Source of the DNA: Bacillota bacterium
GTDB lineage: Bacteria > Bacillota > Clostridia > Christensenellales > Aristaeellaceae
NCBI GenBank assembly: GCA_023416585.1
Contig: JAEZHM010000127.1
Location: forward strand, 1 to 24,525
Length of the DNA stretch: 24,525 bases
Direction: 5' to 3'
Shown here: in pieces, positions 1 through 7,620 of the stretch
Numbering within the stretch: position 1 is the first letter of the stretch
Layout of the letters: each line of letters begins with the position of its first letter
Program-made: the position numbers and the translations under genes
Notes under the pieces: model-generated
What the model was told of the DNA's origin: nothing
Database searches by the model: none
The model's input: only the letters and a program-made list of their open reading frames with translations

Positions 1-256
1 AGGTCAGGTGCGAAGCATCGCCAACGTCATCTATATCCCCGGTGCGCACGCACTTTTGCACGTCTGTAAGCCTGGTCCCGGCGGGGTGCTTGGCGCCCAT
101 CAGATACGGAACCAGCGGATGCATGCCCGCGGTGGTGAAAAGCACCGTAGGGTCATTTTCCGGAATAATGGAAGCGCTGGGGATCACGGCATGCCCCTTG
201 GACTGAAAAAATTTCAAAAACAGCGACCTTAATTCATTGGACGAAAGCGGCTTCAT
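1..256 (-). CDS. alaS: Alanyl-tRNA synthetase, N-terminal part (runs off the window)
   Basis: This gene charges tRNA-Ala with alanine in the cytoplasm. The 85 visible residues read MKPLSSNELRSLFLKFF, then SKGH, then NDPTVLFTTAGMHPLVPYL, then QKCVRTGDIDDVG. This is the class II aminoacyl-tRNA synthetase motif 1 region of AlaS, in the form common in Clostridia. The ATG at 254-256 is preceded on the minus strand by an AAAGGAG ribosome binding site (268-274) about 11 nt upstream. The gene is transcribed away from the ABC exporter cluster, and the two promoters lie back to back. The 3' part of the gene is outside the window, so the editing and C-Ala domains cannot be judged. Confidence 0.95.
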   Translation of the reverse strand, partial: MKPLSSNELRSLFLKFFQSKGHAVIPSASIIPENDPTVLFTTAGMHPLVPYLMGAKHPAGTRLTDVQKCVRTGDIDDVGDASHLT

Positions 257-337
257 AACGGTCTTCGCTCCTTTATCCTTCAGGCCACAGCACCATCTGC
301 GCGGCCCATATTCAGGCAATATCCTGCAATTCGCTAC

Positions 338-367
338 ATTATAAGGGAGACAGGCATTTGCTGTCAA
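338..367 (-). promoter_or_regulatory. Promoter of alaS
   Basis: On the minus strand there is a perfect TTGACA -35 (362-367) and a perfect TATAAT -10 (338-343), separated by 18 nt. Transcription should start near 330, giving a leader of about 74 nt. This leader is too short for a T-box, and no T-box sequence is seen. Confidence 0.85.
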
Positions 368-398
368 GAAAGGTAGACAAAAAGGCCATTTATCCCCA

Positions 399-427
399 TT
401 GACATATTCCTTCTTTTGCCATATACT
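399..427 (+). promoter_or_regulatory. Promoter of the ABC exporter cluster
   Basis: TTGACA (399-404), a 17-nt spacer and TATACT (422-427) form a near-consensus sigma-A promoter. The predicted start, near 434, is about 260 nt upstream of the first coding sequence. It therefore produces a long untranslated leader. Confidence 0.85.
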
Positions 428-433
428 AAAAAT

Positions 434-594
434 ATCTCTTTGCACTGCATTACATTCTCTAACCGGAATGCGAGTTCAACAGTACAAACTGAGCAGGCGA
501 TGGGCCGGCAACGGTCTGTGGGGCTGGGCCGTCATACGGCAGTAGATGTGTTTCACATCTGCGGGACAGTGATTGTTTCGCAGGTGTGTTTTTT
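434..594 (+). promoter_or_regulatory. Structured leader RNA, putative attenuator or unassigned riboswitch
   Basis: The leader upstream of the exporter genes can fold several local hairpins. These include CAGT-ACAA-ACTG near 480-491, GGCCG-GCAA-CGGTC (503-516, a GNRA-type tetraloop) and GCCGT-CAT-ACGGC (528-540). A seven-pair hairpin AGATGTG-TTT-CACATCT (544-560) shares its 3' arm with the 5' arm of the terminator at 554-594, so the two are mutually exclusive. That is the logic of a ligand- or translation-responsive transcription switch. I compared it by eye with SAM-I, c-di-GMP-I and -II, guanidine, T-box, cobalamin, THF and ZTP core motifs and found no convincing match, so the class is unknown. 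An open reading frame through this region does not look like protein. Confidence 0.6.
554..594 (+). terminator. Intrinsic terminator within the exporter leader
   Basis: CACATCTGCG (554-563) pairs with CGCAGGTGTG (579-588) through ten pairs, one of them G-T. The loop is 15 nt, and six T residues follow (589-594). It ends about 100 nt before the first exporter gene, so it should cut transcription unless the alternative hairpin at 544-560 forms. Confidence 0.75.
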
Positions 595-696
595 ATATCC
601 ATGGCGAAACATACGGTTGAATGAAGTGCCTGAGATCTTGCAATAGGGCTCCCAAGGTGACTAGGGAACTCAAAAAAGAATCAGGAGGAACACATC

Positions 697-1404
697 ATGA
701 ACCGGGCATACATTCAGGTGGAAAGCCTATCCAAAGCCTATCCATCCGGTGCGGAGACGCTCAAGGCGGTAGACGGCATCACCCTCTCCATTGAGCAGGG
801 GGAGACAGTTACCATTCTCGGGCCTTCGGGTAGCGGAAAATCCACCCTCATGAACATGATAGGCGGCATCGACAGGCCGGACACAGGCAGCATATTTGTA
901 GGCGACACGGATATTACAAAGCTTAACAAAGCGAAGCTCACCGCCTACAGGCGGGAATCAATCGGCTTTGTATTTCAGTTTTATAACCTGATCCCCGACC
1001 TCAACGTATACGAGAACGTGGAGGTAGTTGCCGACATATGTAAAAATCCCTTGAATATCGACATGCTCCTTAACACGCTTGGCCTTTCCGGACAAGGTAA
1101 AAAGTACCCAGTGGAGCTTTCCGGCGGGCAGCAGCAGCGGGTGGCTATTGCCCGTGCCATTGTGAAAAATCCGAAGATCCTTTTGTGCGACGAGCCCACC
1201 GGCGCCTTGGATTCCAAAACATCGCTGGACATACTGAAGCTCATGAATGAAGTGCACCACGCATACGGCACCACCATTTTAATCATCACCCACAACACTG
1301 CCATCGCGGCCGTAACCCACCGTTCCATTAAGCTAAAGGACGGCAAGGTCGCACTCAATGAGGTCAACCCGGAAATCCTGCCCGTTGACCAGATTGTATG
1401 GTAG
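697..1404 (+). CDS. ABC transporter ATP-binding protein, MacB/LolD type
   Basis: This 235-residue protein is an ATPase subunit of a membrane exporter. It has a Walker A motif (GPSGSGKST), a Q-loop region (FVFQFYNLIPDLNVYENV), the ABC signature LSGGQQQRVAIARA, a Walker B with DEPTGALD, and an H-loop histidine (IITHN). The FQ-x-NL-P-x-L/DNV style and the length fit the MacB/LolD/FtsE subfamily, which pairs with FtsX-like permeases. Such a permease follows directly. AGGAGG at 683-688 lies 8 nt before the ATG. The gene is preceded by the attenuator leader and is the first of four exporter genes. The transported substrate cannot be told from the sequence. Confidence 0.93.
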   Translation: MNRAYIQVESLSKAYPSGAETLKAVDGITLSIEQGETVTILGPSGSGKSTLMNMIGGIDRPDTGSIFVGDTDITKLNKAKLTAYRRESIGFVFQFYNLIPDLNVYENVEVVADICKNPLNIDMLLNTLGLSGQGKKYPVELSGGQQQRVAIARAIVKNPKILLCDEPTGALDSKTSLDILKLMNEVHHAYGTTILIITHNTAIAAVTHRSIKLKDGKVALNEVNPEILPVDQIVW

Positions 1405-1413
1405 GTGACGCAT

Positions 1414-3654
1414 ATGAGTTTGAACAAGCGGATCACAAGAATGTTCCTTGCCCACAAGTCTTCTTATATAGGCATTCTGCTTCTGGTGCTGCTCTCCACC
1501 GCCTGCTACCTTGGCTTTAAAACACCCATGGCCAGCATAAGGCAAGGCGTATTGGATAACCGGGAAAACAGCAAACTGGAAGACGCCTGCTTTTCCCTAT
1601 CTGTACCCATGAGCGATAAAATGTTGTCTTTATACGAGAACCTCTTTTCCCTGTCGATGGAAAAGTTCCCGTCCATCGAAATCGATGAAGGCTATCAAGG
1701 CGCGGCTCTAAGGGTTTTCCCCAAGGCGCAGAAAATGAATCTTCCTTTGCTGTATGAGGGGGAAGACATAACAAACAGCGCAGATATACTGGTAGACCGG
1801 TACTTTTTCAATGCCCAGGGGCTGGCCTTCGGGGATACGATCACGCTGTTTGGAAAGGTATATACCATCCGCGGCATTTTCACCGCGCCCAATTACCTCA
1901 CGGTAACGCGGCGGGATACAGACTTTATGGCGGACGGATCAAAATTCGGGCTAGTGCTGATGAGCCGGGACGCGTTTTCAGCACTGCCTGCGCAGGATAT
2001 AAAAACAGACTATGCGGTGCGGTTTTCAAATGATAATGAAAAAGCGTTCCGCACCATGCTTTCGCTGACAAACTTCATTACGGACTGGGTGCCAAGAAGC
2101 ACCAACACCCGCATTACAAACTTTGACGGGGAAATAGGGGCCATAGTCGTCATGAGTGTTGTGGCTCCCCTGTTCTTGCTGCTGGTGAGCACGGTGATAC
2201 TGGCTGTTGTGCAATCCCGGATGCTGAAAAAGGAATATCCGTATATCGGCACCCTGACGGCGCTGGGGTATAGAAAGCGGGATATCCTGCTCCATTACTT
2301 GCGCCTTCCGGCAGCGCTTTCCCTGTTAGGGTCAGTGCTCGGCGTTGCGCTGGGATTTTTTCTGATCAAGCCGTTTACCCTGGTGACTTCCACGGAATAC
2401 AACATTCCCCGTACTCTTTTCACCGTCAATCCATGGGATATAGCGTTGATCCTTTGTGTTCCCATCTTGCTCAACTGCCTTGCGGTGGCCTTTTCCGTTC
2501 TGCATGCCCTGCACATAGACACGGTGCATTTGCTCAAAGGCGATACCGCATCTAAACGGCAAGGGCTTCTCCTGCGGCTCGTGCCCTACAAGAAGGGGTC
2601 ATTCAAGACCCGCTTCCGGCTGAAGGAGAATTTACGCAACCTGCCCCGCAGCCTCTTGATGCTTATAGGCATCGCTGCAGCATCCCTGTTCATGATGACC
2701 GGGTTTTTGTTCTATGGCGCGCTGGATTTTATGTTTGAGTGCAATTTCAATACTCTGTTCGGCTTCAGGTACCAGTATGTGTACAACACTCTAAAAACAG
2801 AAAACGTAACATCCGGTGAACCTTATATGATGGCTTCCTACTATTACGACAAGGCCGGCAGCCGCATCAATTTCACCATCCATGGAACGGCGGAAAGCCC
2901 TAAGTACATTCGCATGAAGGATAGCGGCGGACAAGTAATCGATCCCGGCAAAACCGTCGCCACCAGGAGCGTGGCCCGCCGCATGGGCTGGAAAGAGGGC
3001 GATACCGTAACCGTGGTGAGCAACGCGACTCTTGCCCAAGTCACCCTGACCATAGACGAGATATGCGATATCCGGTACAGCGACTATGTTTTCATGCCCA
3101 TGGGAAAGCTCAACGGGATGCTGAACCTGAATGAGAATACGCATATAGGAGTCTATTCGTTAGAACCGCTTCAAATGGATCAAAGCATTGTGGAAGATGT
3201 GCTGACGGCGGATGACAGCCAGTCTGGAGCGCAGGCCTCCGTGGCCGCATTCCGTGCATATCTTTATATCCTGGCAGCGTTTTCCTCCCTCATCAGCCTG
3301 ATTGTGGTGTATATCGTAACCTCCATGCTCATTGAGGAAAACCGAAAGAACATCTCGCTGATGAAGGTGATGGGATATCAGGATAAAGAGGTATCACGCC
3401 TTCTGCTCCATTCCACCTCCTTCCTGGCCTTCATCGGTTTTTTTCTGTCCATACCGCTGACGCTAAGCCTGGTGCGCTCCTTTTTTGGGATGCTGACTTC
3501 CAATATGTTCTTTGACTTTGCCGTAAACCTTTCCTGGCAGCATGGGCTTTACTCCCTTGCGCTGGTGCTCATGGTGTACTATTTGACACTTTTCCTGAAC
3601 AGGCGGAAGGTGCAGCGCATTAATATGGCCGAAAGCCTGAAAGCCAGGGAATAG
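1414..3654 (+). CDS. ABC transporter permease with two FtsX-like domains
   Basis: This is the membrane partner of the preceding ATPase, about 746 residues long. From the sequence it has one helix near residues 15-35, a large extracytoplasmic domain to about 240, and three helices to about 370. The same plan then repeats: one helix at about 415-438, an outer domain to about 615, and three helices to the end. Each half carries an FtsX coupling motif after its second helix (ALGYRKRDI and KVMGYQDKEV). FtsX/MacB-family permeases do not conduct substrate through a classical channel; they transmit ATPase motion to extracytoplasmic domains. A GTG at 1405 abuts the upstream stop codon. The ATG at 1414 is preferred because AGGTGA (1403-1408) is well placed for it. 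The two genes are probably translationally coupled. Confidence 0.9.
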   Translation: MSLNKRITRMFLAHKSSYIGILLLVLLSTACYLGFKTPMASIRQGVLDNRENSKLEDACFSLSVPMSDKMLSLYENLFSLSMEKFPSIEIDEGYQGAALRVFPKAQKMNLPLLYEGEDITNSADILVDRYFFNAQGLAFGDTITLFGKVYTIRGIFTAPNYLTVTRRDTDFMADGSKFGLVLMSRDAFSALPAQDIKTDYAVRFSNDNEKAFRTMLSLTNFITDWVPRSTNTRITNFDGEIGAIVVMSVVAPLFLLLVSTVILAVVQSRMLKKEYPYIGTLTALGYRKRDILLHYLRLPAALSLLGSVLGVALGFFLIKPFTLVTSTEYNIPRTLFTVNPWDIALILCVPILLNCLAVAFSVLHALHIDTVHLLKGDTASKRQGLLLRLVPYKKGSFKTRFRLKENLRNLPRSLLMLIGIAAASLFMMTGFLFYGALDFMFECNFNTLFGFRYQYVYNTLKTENVTSGEPYMMASYYYDKAGSRINFTIHGTAESPKYIRMKDSGGQVIDPGKTVATRSVARRMGWKEGDTVTVVSNATLAQVTLTIDEICDIRYSDYVFMPMGKLNGMLNLNENTHIGVYSLEPLQMDQSIVEDVLTADDSQSGAQASVAAFRAYLYILAAFSSLISLIVVYIVTSMLIEENRKNISLMKVMGYQDKEVSRLLLHSTSFLAFIGFFLSIPLTLSLVRSFFGMLTSNMFFDFAVNLSWQHGLYSLALVLMVYYLTLFLNRRKVQRINMAESLKARE

Positions 3655-3727
3655 GATCGGAAAACAGCATTGGCGTGCAGCCTCAATCTCATTATGATGT
3701 AACCAGCGTATGGTTGGAGGGATTTTT

Positions 3728-4453
3728 TTGACTGAAAGCATTCAATTAAGCGGAGTAACAAAGTCTTTTGATGGAAAGACCGTTCTTGACAATATTACCC
3801 TTTCAGCTTATCAAGGCGAAATCCTGTGCCTTCTCGGGCCATTAGGTGCCGGAAAGACGACGCTGATCCGCCTGGTCACGGGCGCCATCCGCCCGGACAG
3901 CGGTGAGATACATGTGGCCGGAAAAAAGATTCCGGACAGGAGCGCTCAACAGGCCATTGGCTTTATGCCGCAGAACGATGCGGTATATACAGATATTTCA
4001 GGTCTGGATAATTTGCTGTTTTTCGCCCGCATGTTCAGGATGGACAGCCGTACATTGAAAAGCCGGGCGGAGGAGGTATTAAAGCTTCTGGACCTGTACC
4101 CCGACCGGCACAAGCTGGTTTCGCATTACTCCGGCGGCATGAAAAAGCGATTGTCCCTGGCCATCGCGCTTTTGCATGATCCTGATATACTCCTTCTGGA
4201 TGAGCCAACCGTAGGCATTGATCCGATTCTTCGCAAAACCGTATGGGACAGGTTTGAGGCGTTCCGGCAAAGCGGAAAGACCATTGTAGTATCCACCCAT
4301 GTGATGGATGAAGCAGCCCGCTGCCAGCGCGCCGCGCTCATATATGGCGGCCGGATCATTGAAAACGACAGCACCCGCAGCCTGATGGACAAAACAGAAA
4401 GCGGAAGCCTGGAAGACTTGTTTTTCATGGTTAATGCTAATTCCAAACATTAA
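3728..4453 (+). CDS. ABC-2 type transporter ATP-binding protein
   Basis: This is the ATPase subunit of a second exporter module (about 241 residues). It shows a Walker A written GPLGAGKTT, where the usual asparagine before GAGKTT is leucine. The other motifs are a Q-loop (GFMPQNDAVYTD), the signature YSGGMKKRLSLAIALL, the Walker B LLLDEPTVGIDP, and the H-loop STHVMDEA. This set is typical of the DRA/CcmA-like subfamily that works with ABC-2 permeases. The TTG at 3728 is chosen because GGAGGG (3716-3721) lies 6 nt upstream and the protein then begins MTESIQLSGVTKSF. An in-frame ATG at 3710 has no such site. It follows the permease by about 73 nt and precedes its own permease. Confidence 0.9.
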   Translation: MTESIQLSGVTKSFDGKTVLDNITLSAYQGEILCLLGPLGAGKTTLIRLVTGAIRPDSGEIHVAGKKIPDRSAQQAIGFMPQNDAVYTDISGLDNLLFFARMFRMDSRTLKSRAEEVLKLLDLYPDRHKLVSHYSGGMKKRLSLAIALLHDPDILLLDEPTVGIDPILRKTVWDRFEAFRQSGKTIVVSTHVMDEAARCQRAALIYGGRIIENDSTRSLMDKTESGSLEDLFFMVNANSKH

Positions 4454-4462
4454 TGTGTCGTC

Positions 4463-4564
4463 TCGGCGGTGCTTTTCGCGCGGGGCTGCGTCGCTCTCCG
4501 CTCAACGTAGCGCTGCTACGCCTCGCTCCGGCTCCTTGCCCCGCAGCGAAAATCCCTCGCCGCT
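4463..4564 (+). repeat. About 100-bp imperfect palindrome between exporter genes
   Basis: The outer arms are GGCGGTGCTTTTCGC with GGGGC on the left (about 4465-4486) and GCCCCGCAGCGAAAA with CGCCG on the right (about 4538-4562). They are imperfect inverted copies of each other. An inner GTAGC-GCT-GCTAC hairpin lies near 4507-4519. The element is GC-rich and non-coding. It resembles a small mobile or REP-like palindromic unit, and it sits between the ABC-2 ATPase and its permease. Confidence 0.6.
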
Positions 4565-4612
4565 TTGGACCCATTAATATTTTTCATTAGCATAGGAAGG
4601 GAGATGCTTGAT

Positions 4613-5629
4613 TTGAAAGGCATTATTCTTCGGATCATAAAGCAAATGGGCAATGACAAGCGTACCCTGGCATTGATTCTTGTGGCGCCGGTCATTATCA
4701 TGTGTTTGATGTATTTTCTGCTGGGTAAAAACGATTTTAAGCCTGCAATCAGCGTTGCGGAAAGCTTTCCCAAGGCACTGACGGCGGCGCTAGAAAAGCA
4801 GGATGTGCGCATTCTTTCCCTTGCCCCAGATGACGACCCGGAAGCGCTTTTGAAAAACAAGGCAGCAGATGCGGTGCTTTCCATGGAAGGCGCCACGATG
4901 ATGCTTCGAATGCTGGAAGCGGACAGCGTAAAAACGGCAAAAATAACAGCGGCCTTGAAAGAAGCGATGACTTCCCTTCTGCCGCTTTATAAGCTTACGA
5001 TCTCTTTTGTGTTCGGTGGCGCCGACAGTACCCCATTTAACAGCCTGGGCTATGTATTGCTGGGCGTGTTATCCTTCTTCTTCGTATTCATTATCTCCGG
5101 CATCACCTTTGTAAGGGAAAGGGAAAGCGGTACGCTGGAGAGGCTGATGACCACACCGGTGCACCGTTGGCAGGTGGTAGGCGGGTATACCGTGGGCTTT
5201 GGCCTGTTTGCCGCAGCGCAGGGAATTGTGATCACGCTGTTTATCAAATATGTTCTGGGCATCACGTTTGCGGGTTCTGTTCTGCTGGCGATCCTGCTGA
5301 TGAGCCTGCTTTCCTTTTCGGCTGTCTCGGCCGGAGCGTTGGTCTCCATCTTTGCAAACAACGAATTTCAGGTAATGCAGTTTATCCCGATTGTCGTCAT
5401 CCCGCAGATCTTTTTTTCGGGGCTCCTGTCCATTGATACCCTGCCCTACGGTTTAGGCAATCTGGCCTACCTGATGCCCGTCTATTACGGCTGCGCGGGG
5501 CTGAAAAACGTAATGGTCATGGGCATGGGCATCAAAGAAACGGCAGGATATATGGGAATGCTGCTGATCATCATTGGGATATTATCCATGCTGAATATCT
5601 TCGCCTTGAAAAGATACAGAAGCCTATAA
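4613..5629 (+). CDS. ABC-2 type transporter permease
   Basis: This is the membrane subunit (about 338 residues) pairing with the ABC-2 ATPase just upstream. The N-terminus (MKGIILRIIKQMGNDKRT) leads into helix one (LALILVAPVIIMCLMYFLL). An extracytoplasmic domain of about 130 residues follows. Five hydrophobic segments come next, with the ABC-2 motif ERESGTLERLMTTPV between the first two. The topology fits the YhhJ/DrrB-like ABC2_membrane_3 group. A TTG at 4613 is taken as the start because GGGAG (4599-4603) is 9 nt upstream and homologues begin at this point. The ATG at 4604 is nearly on top of the purine-rich site and is the alternative. This is the last gene of the exporter cluster; it ends 4 nt from the convergent neighbour. 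Substrate unknown. Confidence 0.88.
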   Translation: MKGIILRIIKQMGNDKRTLALILVAPVIIMCLMYFLLGKNDFKPAISVAESFPKALTAALEKQDVRILSLAPDDDPEALLKNKAADAVLSMEGATMMLRMLEADSVKTAKITAALKEAMTSLLPLYKLTISFVFGGADSTPFNSLGYVLLGVLSFFFVFIISGITFVRERESGTLERLMTTPVHRWQVVGGYTVGFGLFAAAQGIVITLFIKYVLGITFAGSVLLAILLMSLLSFSAVSAGALVSIFANNEFQVMQFIPIVVIPQIFFSGLLSIDTLPYGLGNLAYLMPVYYGCAGLKNVMVMGMGIKETAGYMGMLLIIIGILSMLNIFALKRYRSL

Positions 5630-5633
5630 AGAC

Positions 5634-6011
5634 TTAGCGGGACGCGCGTATGGACAGCGTAAGCAAAAATCCCAAAAAGGCGTTCTCCACCATCAGCACC
5701 TGCCCACTGATGGCGCTTAAGAATGATAGGGCATCACTGCGGACAACTCCCGCTTGATGAAGGTACTGATAAAGAACAAGCAAGAAGAGCAGGATCGTGG
5801 GAACCCAGTAGAGCCTGGCAAAGGCCTCCCGCTTTCTCCCGCCCATCAGCGGGATCAAAAGTGCCAAGGCGGTCCCAAGCAGCAGCCCCTTTAACACAAA
5901 CTCAAAAAAGCCAAGCTCCGGAAACGTATTGCTGAGGAAAGGAAACAATACGGCAAGCAGCAAACAAATCAGAAGCGGCAAGACCACCACCAGCAGCTTG
6001 CGAAAAAACAC
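5634..6011 (-). CDS. Small four-helix membrane protein of unknown function
   Basis: This 125-residue hydrophobic protein has four predicted membrane helices. They lie at about residues 4-25, 36-56, 69-87 and 101-121. The polar turn GGRKREAF is between helices two and three. I do not recognise the family and no catalytic motif is visible. It follows trmD by 16 nt on the same strand and starts at a GTG with a strong AGGGAGGG site, so it is probably co-transcribed with the rimM-trmD genes. Its position is where rplS often lies in Firmicutes. It ends convergently against the ABC-2 permease gene, with 4 nt between the stop codons. Confidence 0.75.
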   Translation of the reverse strand: MFFRKLLVVVLPLLICLLLAVLFPFLSNTFPELGFFEFVLKGLLLGTALALLIPLMGGRKREAFARLYWVPTILLFLLVLYQYLHQAGVVRSDALSFLSAISGQVLMVENAFLGFLLTLSIRASR

Positions 6012-6027
6012 GGTTATCCCTCCCTAC

Positions 6028-6750
6028 TTACGTCTGCTCCTGTAAAAACTTTCTGTCCGCTGTGGTTAATTCCGCCTTTTCCAAAAGATCCGGGCGGAAT
6101 TTTTTTGTAGCCAGCAGGGATTGCTGCCTGCGCCATGCCTTTATTTTGGCGTGATCGCCGTTCAGCAGCACTTCTGGCACCTCCCGGTCTTCCCATACCC
6201 TGGGCCTGGTGTATTGCGGGTATTCCAATAGCCCATCGGAAAAGGATTCCTCCGCAGGGCTTTCATCGCTGCCCAGAACACCGGGGATCAAACGCGCCAC
6301 GCAATCCACCAGCACCATGGCCGCCAGCTCGCCGCCGGTTAAAATATAGTCGCCGATGGAAACTTCCTCATCGATGCAATCATCCAGCACCCGCTGGTCG
6401 ACGCCCTCATAATGGCCGCACAACAGCACCAGTTCGTTTTCTTGCGAAAGTTCCCTTGCCTTTGCCTGGGTGAACGTCTTTCCCCTGGGTCCCAAATAAA
6501 TGCGCTTGCCGGAAAAGGGGGCCTTCGTCACTTCCGCCATGGCATCTGCAATGGGCTGGGCCATCATTACCATGCCGGCCCCGCCGCCAAAGGGATAGTC
6601 GTCGGTATTTTGATGCTTCTTGCCGGAGAAGGGGCGGATGTCCACGCATTGTATGTCTATTAGCCCAGCCTCCCGGGCTCGGCCCAGGATGCTGGCATTC
6701 AGAACGCTTTCAAACATCTGCGGGAAGATGGTGAGTATGCTAATCTTCAA
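6028..6750 (-). CDS. trmD: tRNA (guanine-N1)-methyltransferase
   Basis: TrmD methylates G37 next to the anticodon of a subset of tRNAs using S-adenosylmethionine, which prevents frameshifting. The 240-residue protein has the SPOUT trefoil-knot landmarks: DDYPFGGGAGMVM, LGPRGKTF, LCGHYEGVDQRV, GDYILTGGELAAM and the linker PQYTRPRVW. The length is normal for the family. The start is a TTG (6748-6750) that overlaps the end of rimM by 11 nt. AGAGGTGG within the rimM tail serves as its ribosome binding site, so translation is probably coupled. The rimM-trmD order is the classic one in bacteria. Confidence 0.96.
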   Translation of the reverse strand: MKISILTIFPQMFESVLNASILGRAREAGLIDIQCVDIRPFSGKKHQNTDDYPFGGGAGMVMMAQPIADAMAEVTKAPFSGKRIYLGPRGKTFTQAKARELSQENELVLLCGHYEGVDQRVLDDCIDEEVSIGDYILTGGELAAMVLVDCVARLIPGVLGSDESPAEESFSDGLLEYPQYTRPRVWEDREVPEVLLNGDHAKIKAWRRQQSLLATKKFRPDLLEKAELTTADRKFLQEQT

Positions 6751-7264
6751 AGAAGGCCACCTCTGAAAGCTTGTCCGCGTCCAGAATGATCTTTCGTGCC
6801 TTCACATCCACCGTGGGGATGGCGGCTTTCAGTGCCGGCATCATCATGCGGCCCCTCGGCGTATCAAATACATACACATCCGTAGGACCGGGCTGCAGGA
6901 CATCCGCAAGCTTGCCGATCACGTTGCCGTTTGTGTCCACCGCTTCGCAGCCGATCATATCGCAGATGAAGTTTTCATCCTCGGATAGCGTCACAGCGTG
7001 GGCCCTGTCTACATACAGCTTTTTGCCCCGCAGCGCTTCGGCCTTGTCCCTGTCGGTAACACCGGGAAACGTTAAAAACACATCCCCGCCGCCGACCCTG
7101 GCGCCGGCAACAGGCCTTTCCTCATACCCTGCCCCGCTTTCCATATAGACCTTGGATAGCTTTATAAAGCGGCTGGGATCATCGGTATGGGGCTGCACCT
7201 TCACTTCCCCCATAATACCCTGGGGCTTTGTAATTTCTCCTATAAGCAGATAATCATTCAACAT
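6740..7264 (-). CDS. rimM: 16S rRNA processing / 30S maturation protein RimM
   Basis: RimM assists maturation of the 30S head, binding ribosomal protein S19. The 174-residue product starts MLNDYLLIGEITKPQGIMGE, the usual N-terminal barrel signature. It continues with LRGKKLYV and a C-terminal PRC-barrel domain containing VDTNGNVIGKLADVLQPG and MMMPALKAAIPTVD. The ATG at 7262-7264 has GGGAGG (7275-7280) 10 nt upstream; an in-frame extension further 5' lacks support. It lies between khpA and trmD in the expected order and overlaps the trmD start. Confidence 0.95.
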   Translation of the reverse strand: MLNDYLLIGEITKPQGIMGEVKVQPHTDDPSRFIKLSKVYMESGAGYEERPVAGARVGGGDVFLTFPGVTDRDKAEALRGKKLYVDRAHAVTLSEDENFICDMIGCEAVDTNGNVIGKLADVLQPGPTDVYVFDTPRGRMMMPALKAAIPTVDVKARKIILDADKLSEVAFFED

Positions 7265-7280
7265 CCGAACATATCCTCCC

Positions 7281-7314
7281 AAAAGCAAAGGGCCGCCCCA
7301 TTTTCAGGCGGGCC
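7281..7314 (-). terminator. Possible weak terminator or attenuator before rimM
   Basis: Reading the minus strand, GGCC-GCC (7314-7307, with one bulged base) pairs with GGCGGCC (7297-7291) around a short loop. CTTTGCTTTT follows. The T-tract is broken and leads straight into the rimM ribosome binding site, so this may only reduce read-through from rpsP-khpA. Confidence 0.35.
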
Positions 7315-7369
7315 GCGCCATATAAACGGCACGGCAAACCGCCCCCGCAAACGGGACCGCCCCAGGAAC

Positions 7370-7597
7370 CTATTGGATCTCCACAAACACAGGCTTGTTG
7401 TTTTTTGCCGTGGCAGCCTTGACCACCGCACGGATGGCCTTGGCGATGCGGCCCTGCTTGCCGATGACCTTACCCATATCCTCGGGAGCCACGTTCAGCT
7501 CCAGGATGATGGCCTCGGGGCCTTCGGTCTCATTGACCACGACGGCATCCGGGTTTTCCACCAGGGACTTGGCGACAAATAGCACTAACTCTCGCAT
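7370..7597 (-). CDS. khpA: KH-domain RNA-binding protein KhpA (YlqC)
   Basis: This is a small RNA-binding protein of 75 residues with a single type II KH domain. The GxxG loop is present as IGKQGR, flanked by the typical LELNVAPEDMGKV and AIRAVVKAA segments. In Firmicutes KhpA forms a complex with KhpB and influences cell division and RNA metabolism. The start is the ATG at 7595-7597 with AAAGGAA upstream; a longer in-frame opening overlaps rpsP and is not believed. Its position between rpsP and rimM is the conserved one. Confidence 0.93.
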   Translation of the reverse strand: MRELVLFVAKSLVENPDAVVVNETEGPEAIILELNVAPEDMGKVIGKQGRIAKAIRAVVKAATAKNNKPVFVEIQ

Positions 7598-7620
7598 GGC
7601 GTTCCTTTCCGGAACAGTGC

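Noticed and set aside
434..594. SAM-I riboswitch suggested by GATG near a GGCCGGCAAC segment
   Set aside because: The rest of the SAM-I core, including the AGAG-GGTGGAGGG region and the downstream GGTGC-AATTCC segment, is absent.
416..646. Open frame within the exporter leader, possible leader peptide
   Set aside because: It starts at the promoter -10, has no ribosome binding site, and spans the terminator hairpin; composition is not protein-like.
4463..4564. Terminator between the ABC-2 ATPase and permease genes
   Set aside because: The palindrome is long and imperfect and is not followed by a T-run; a repeat unit is a better description.
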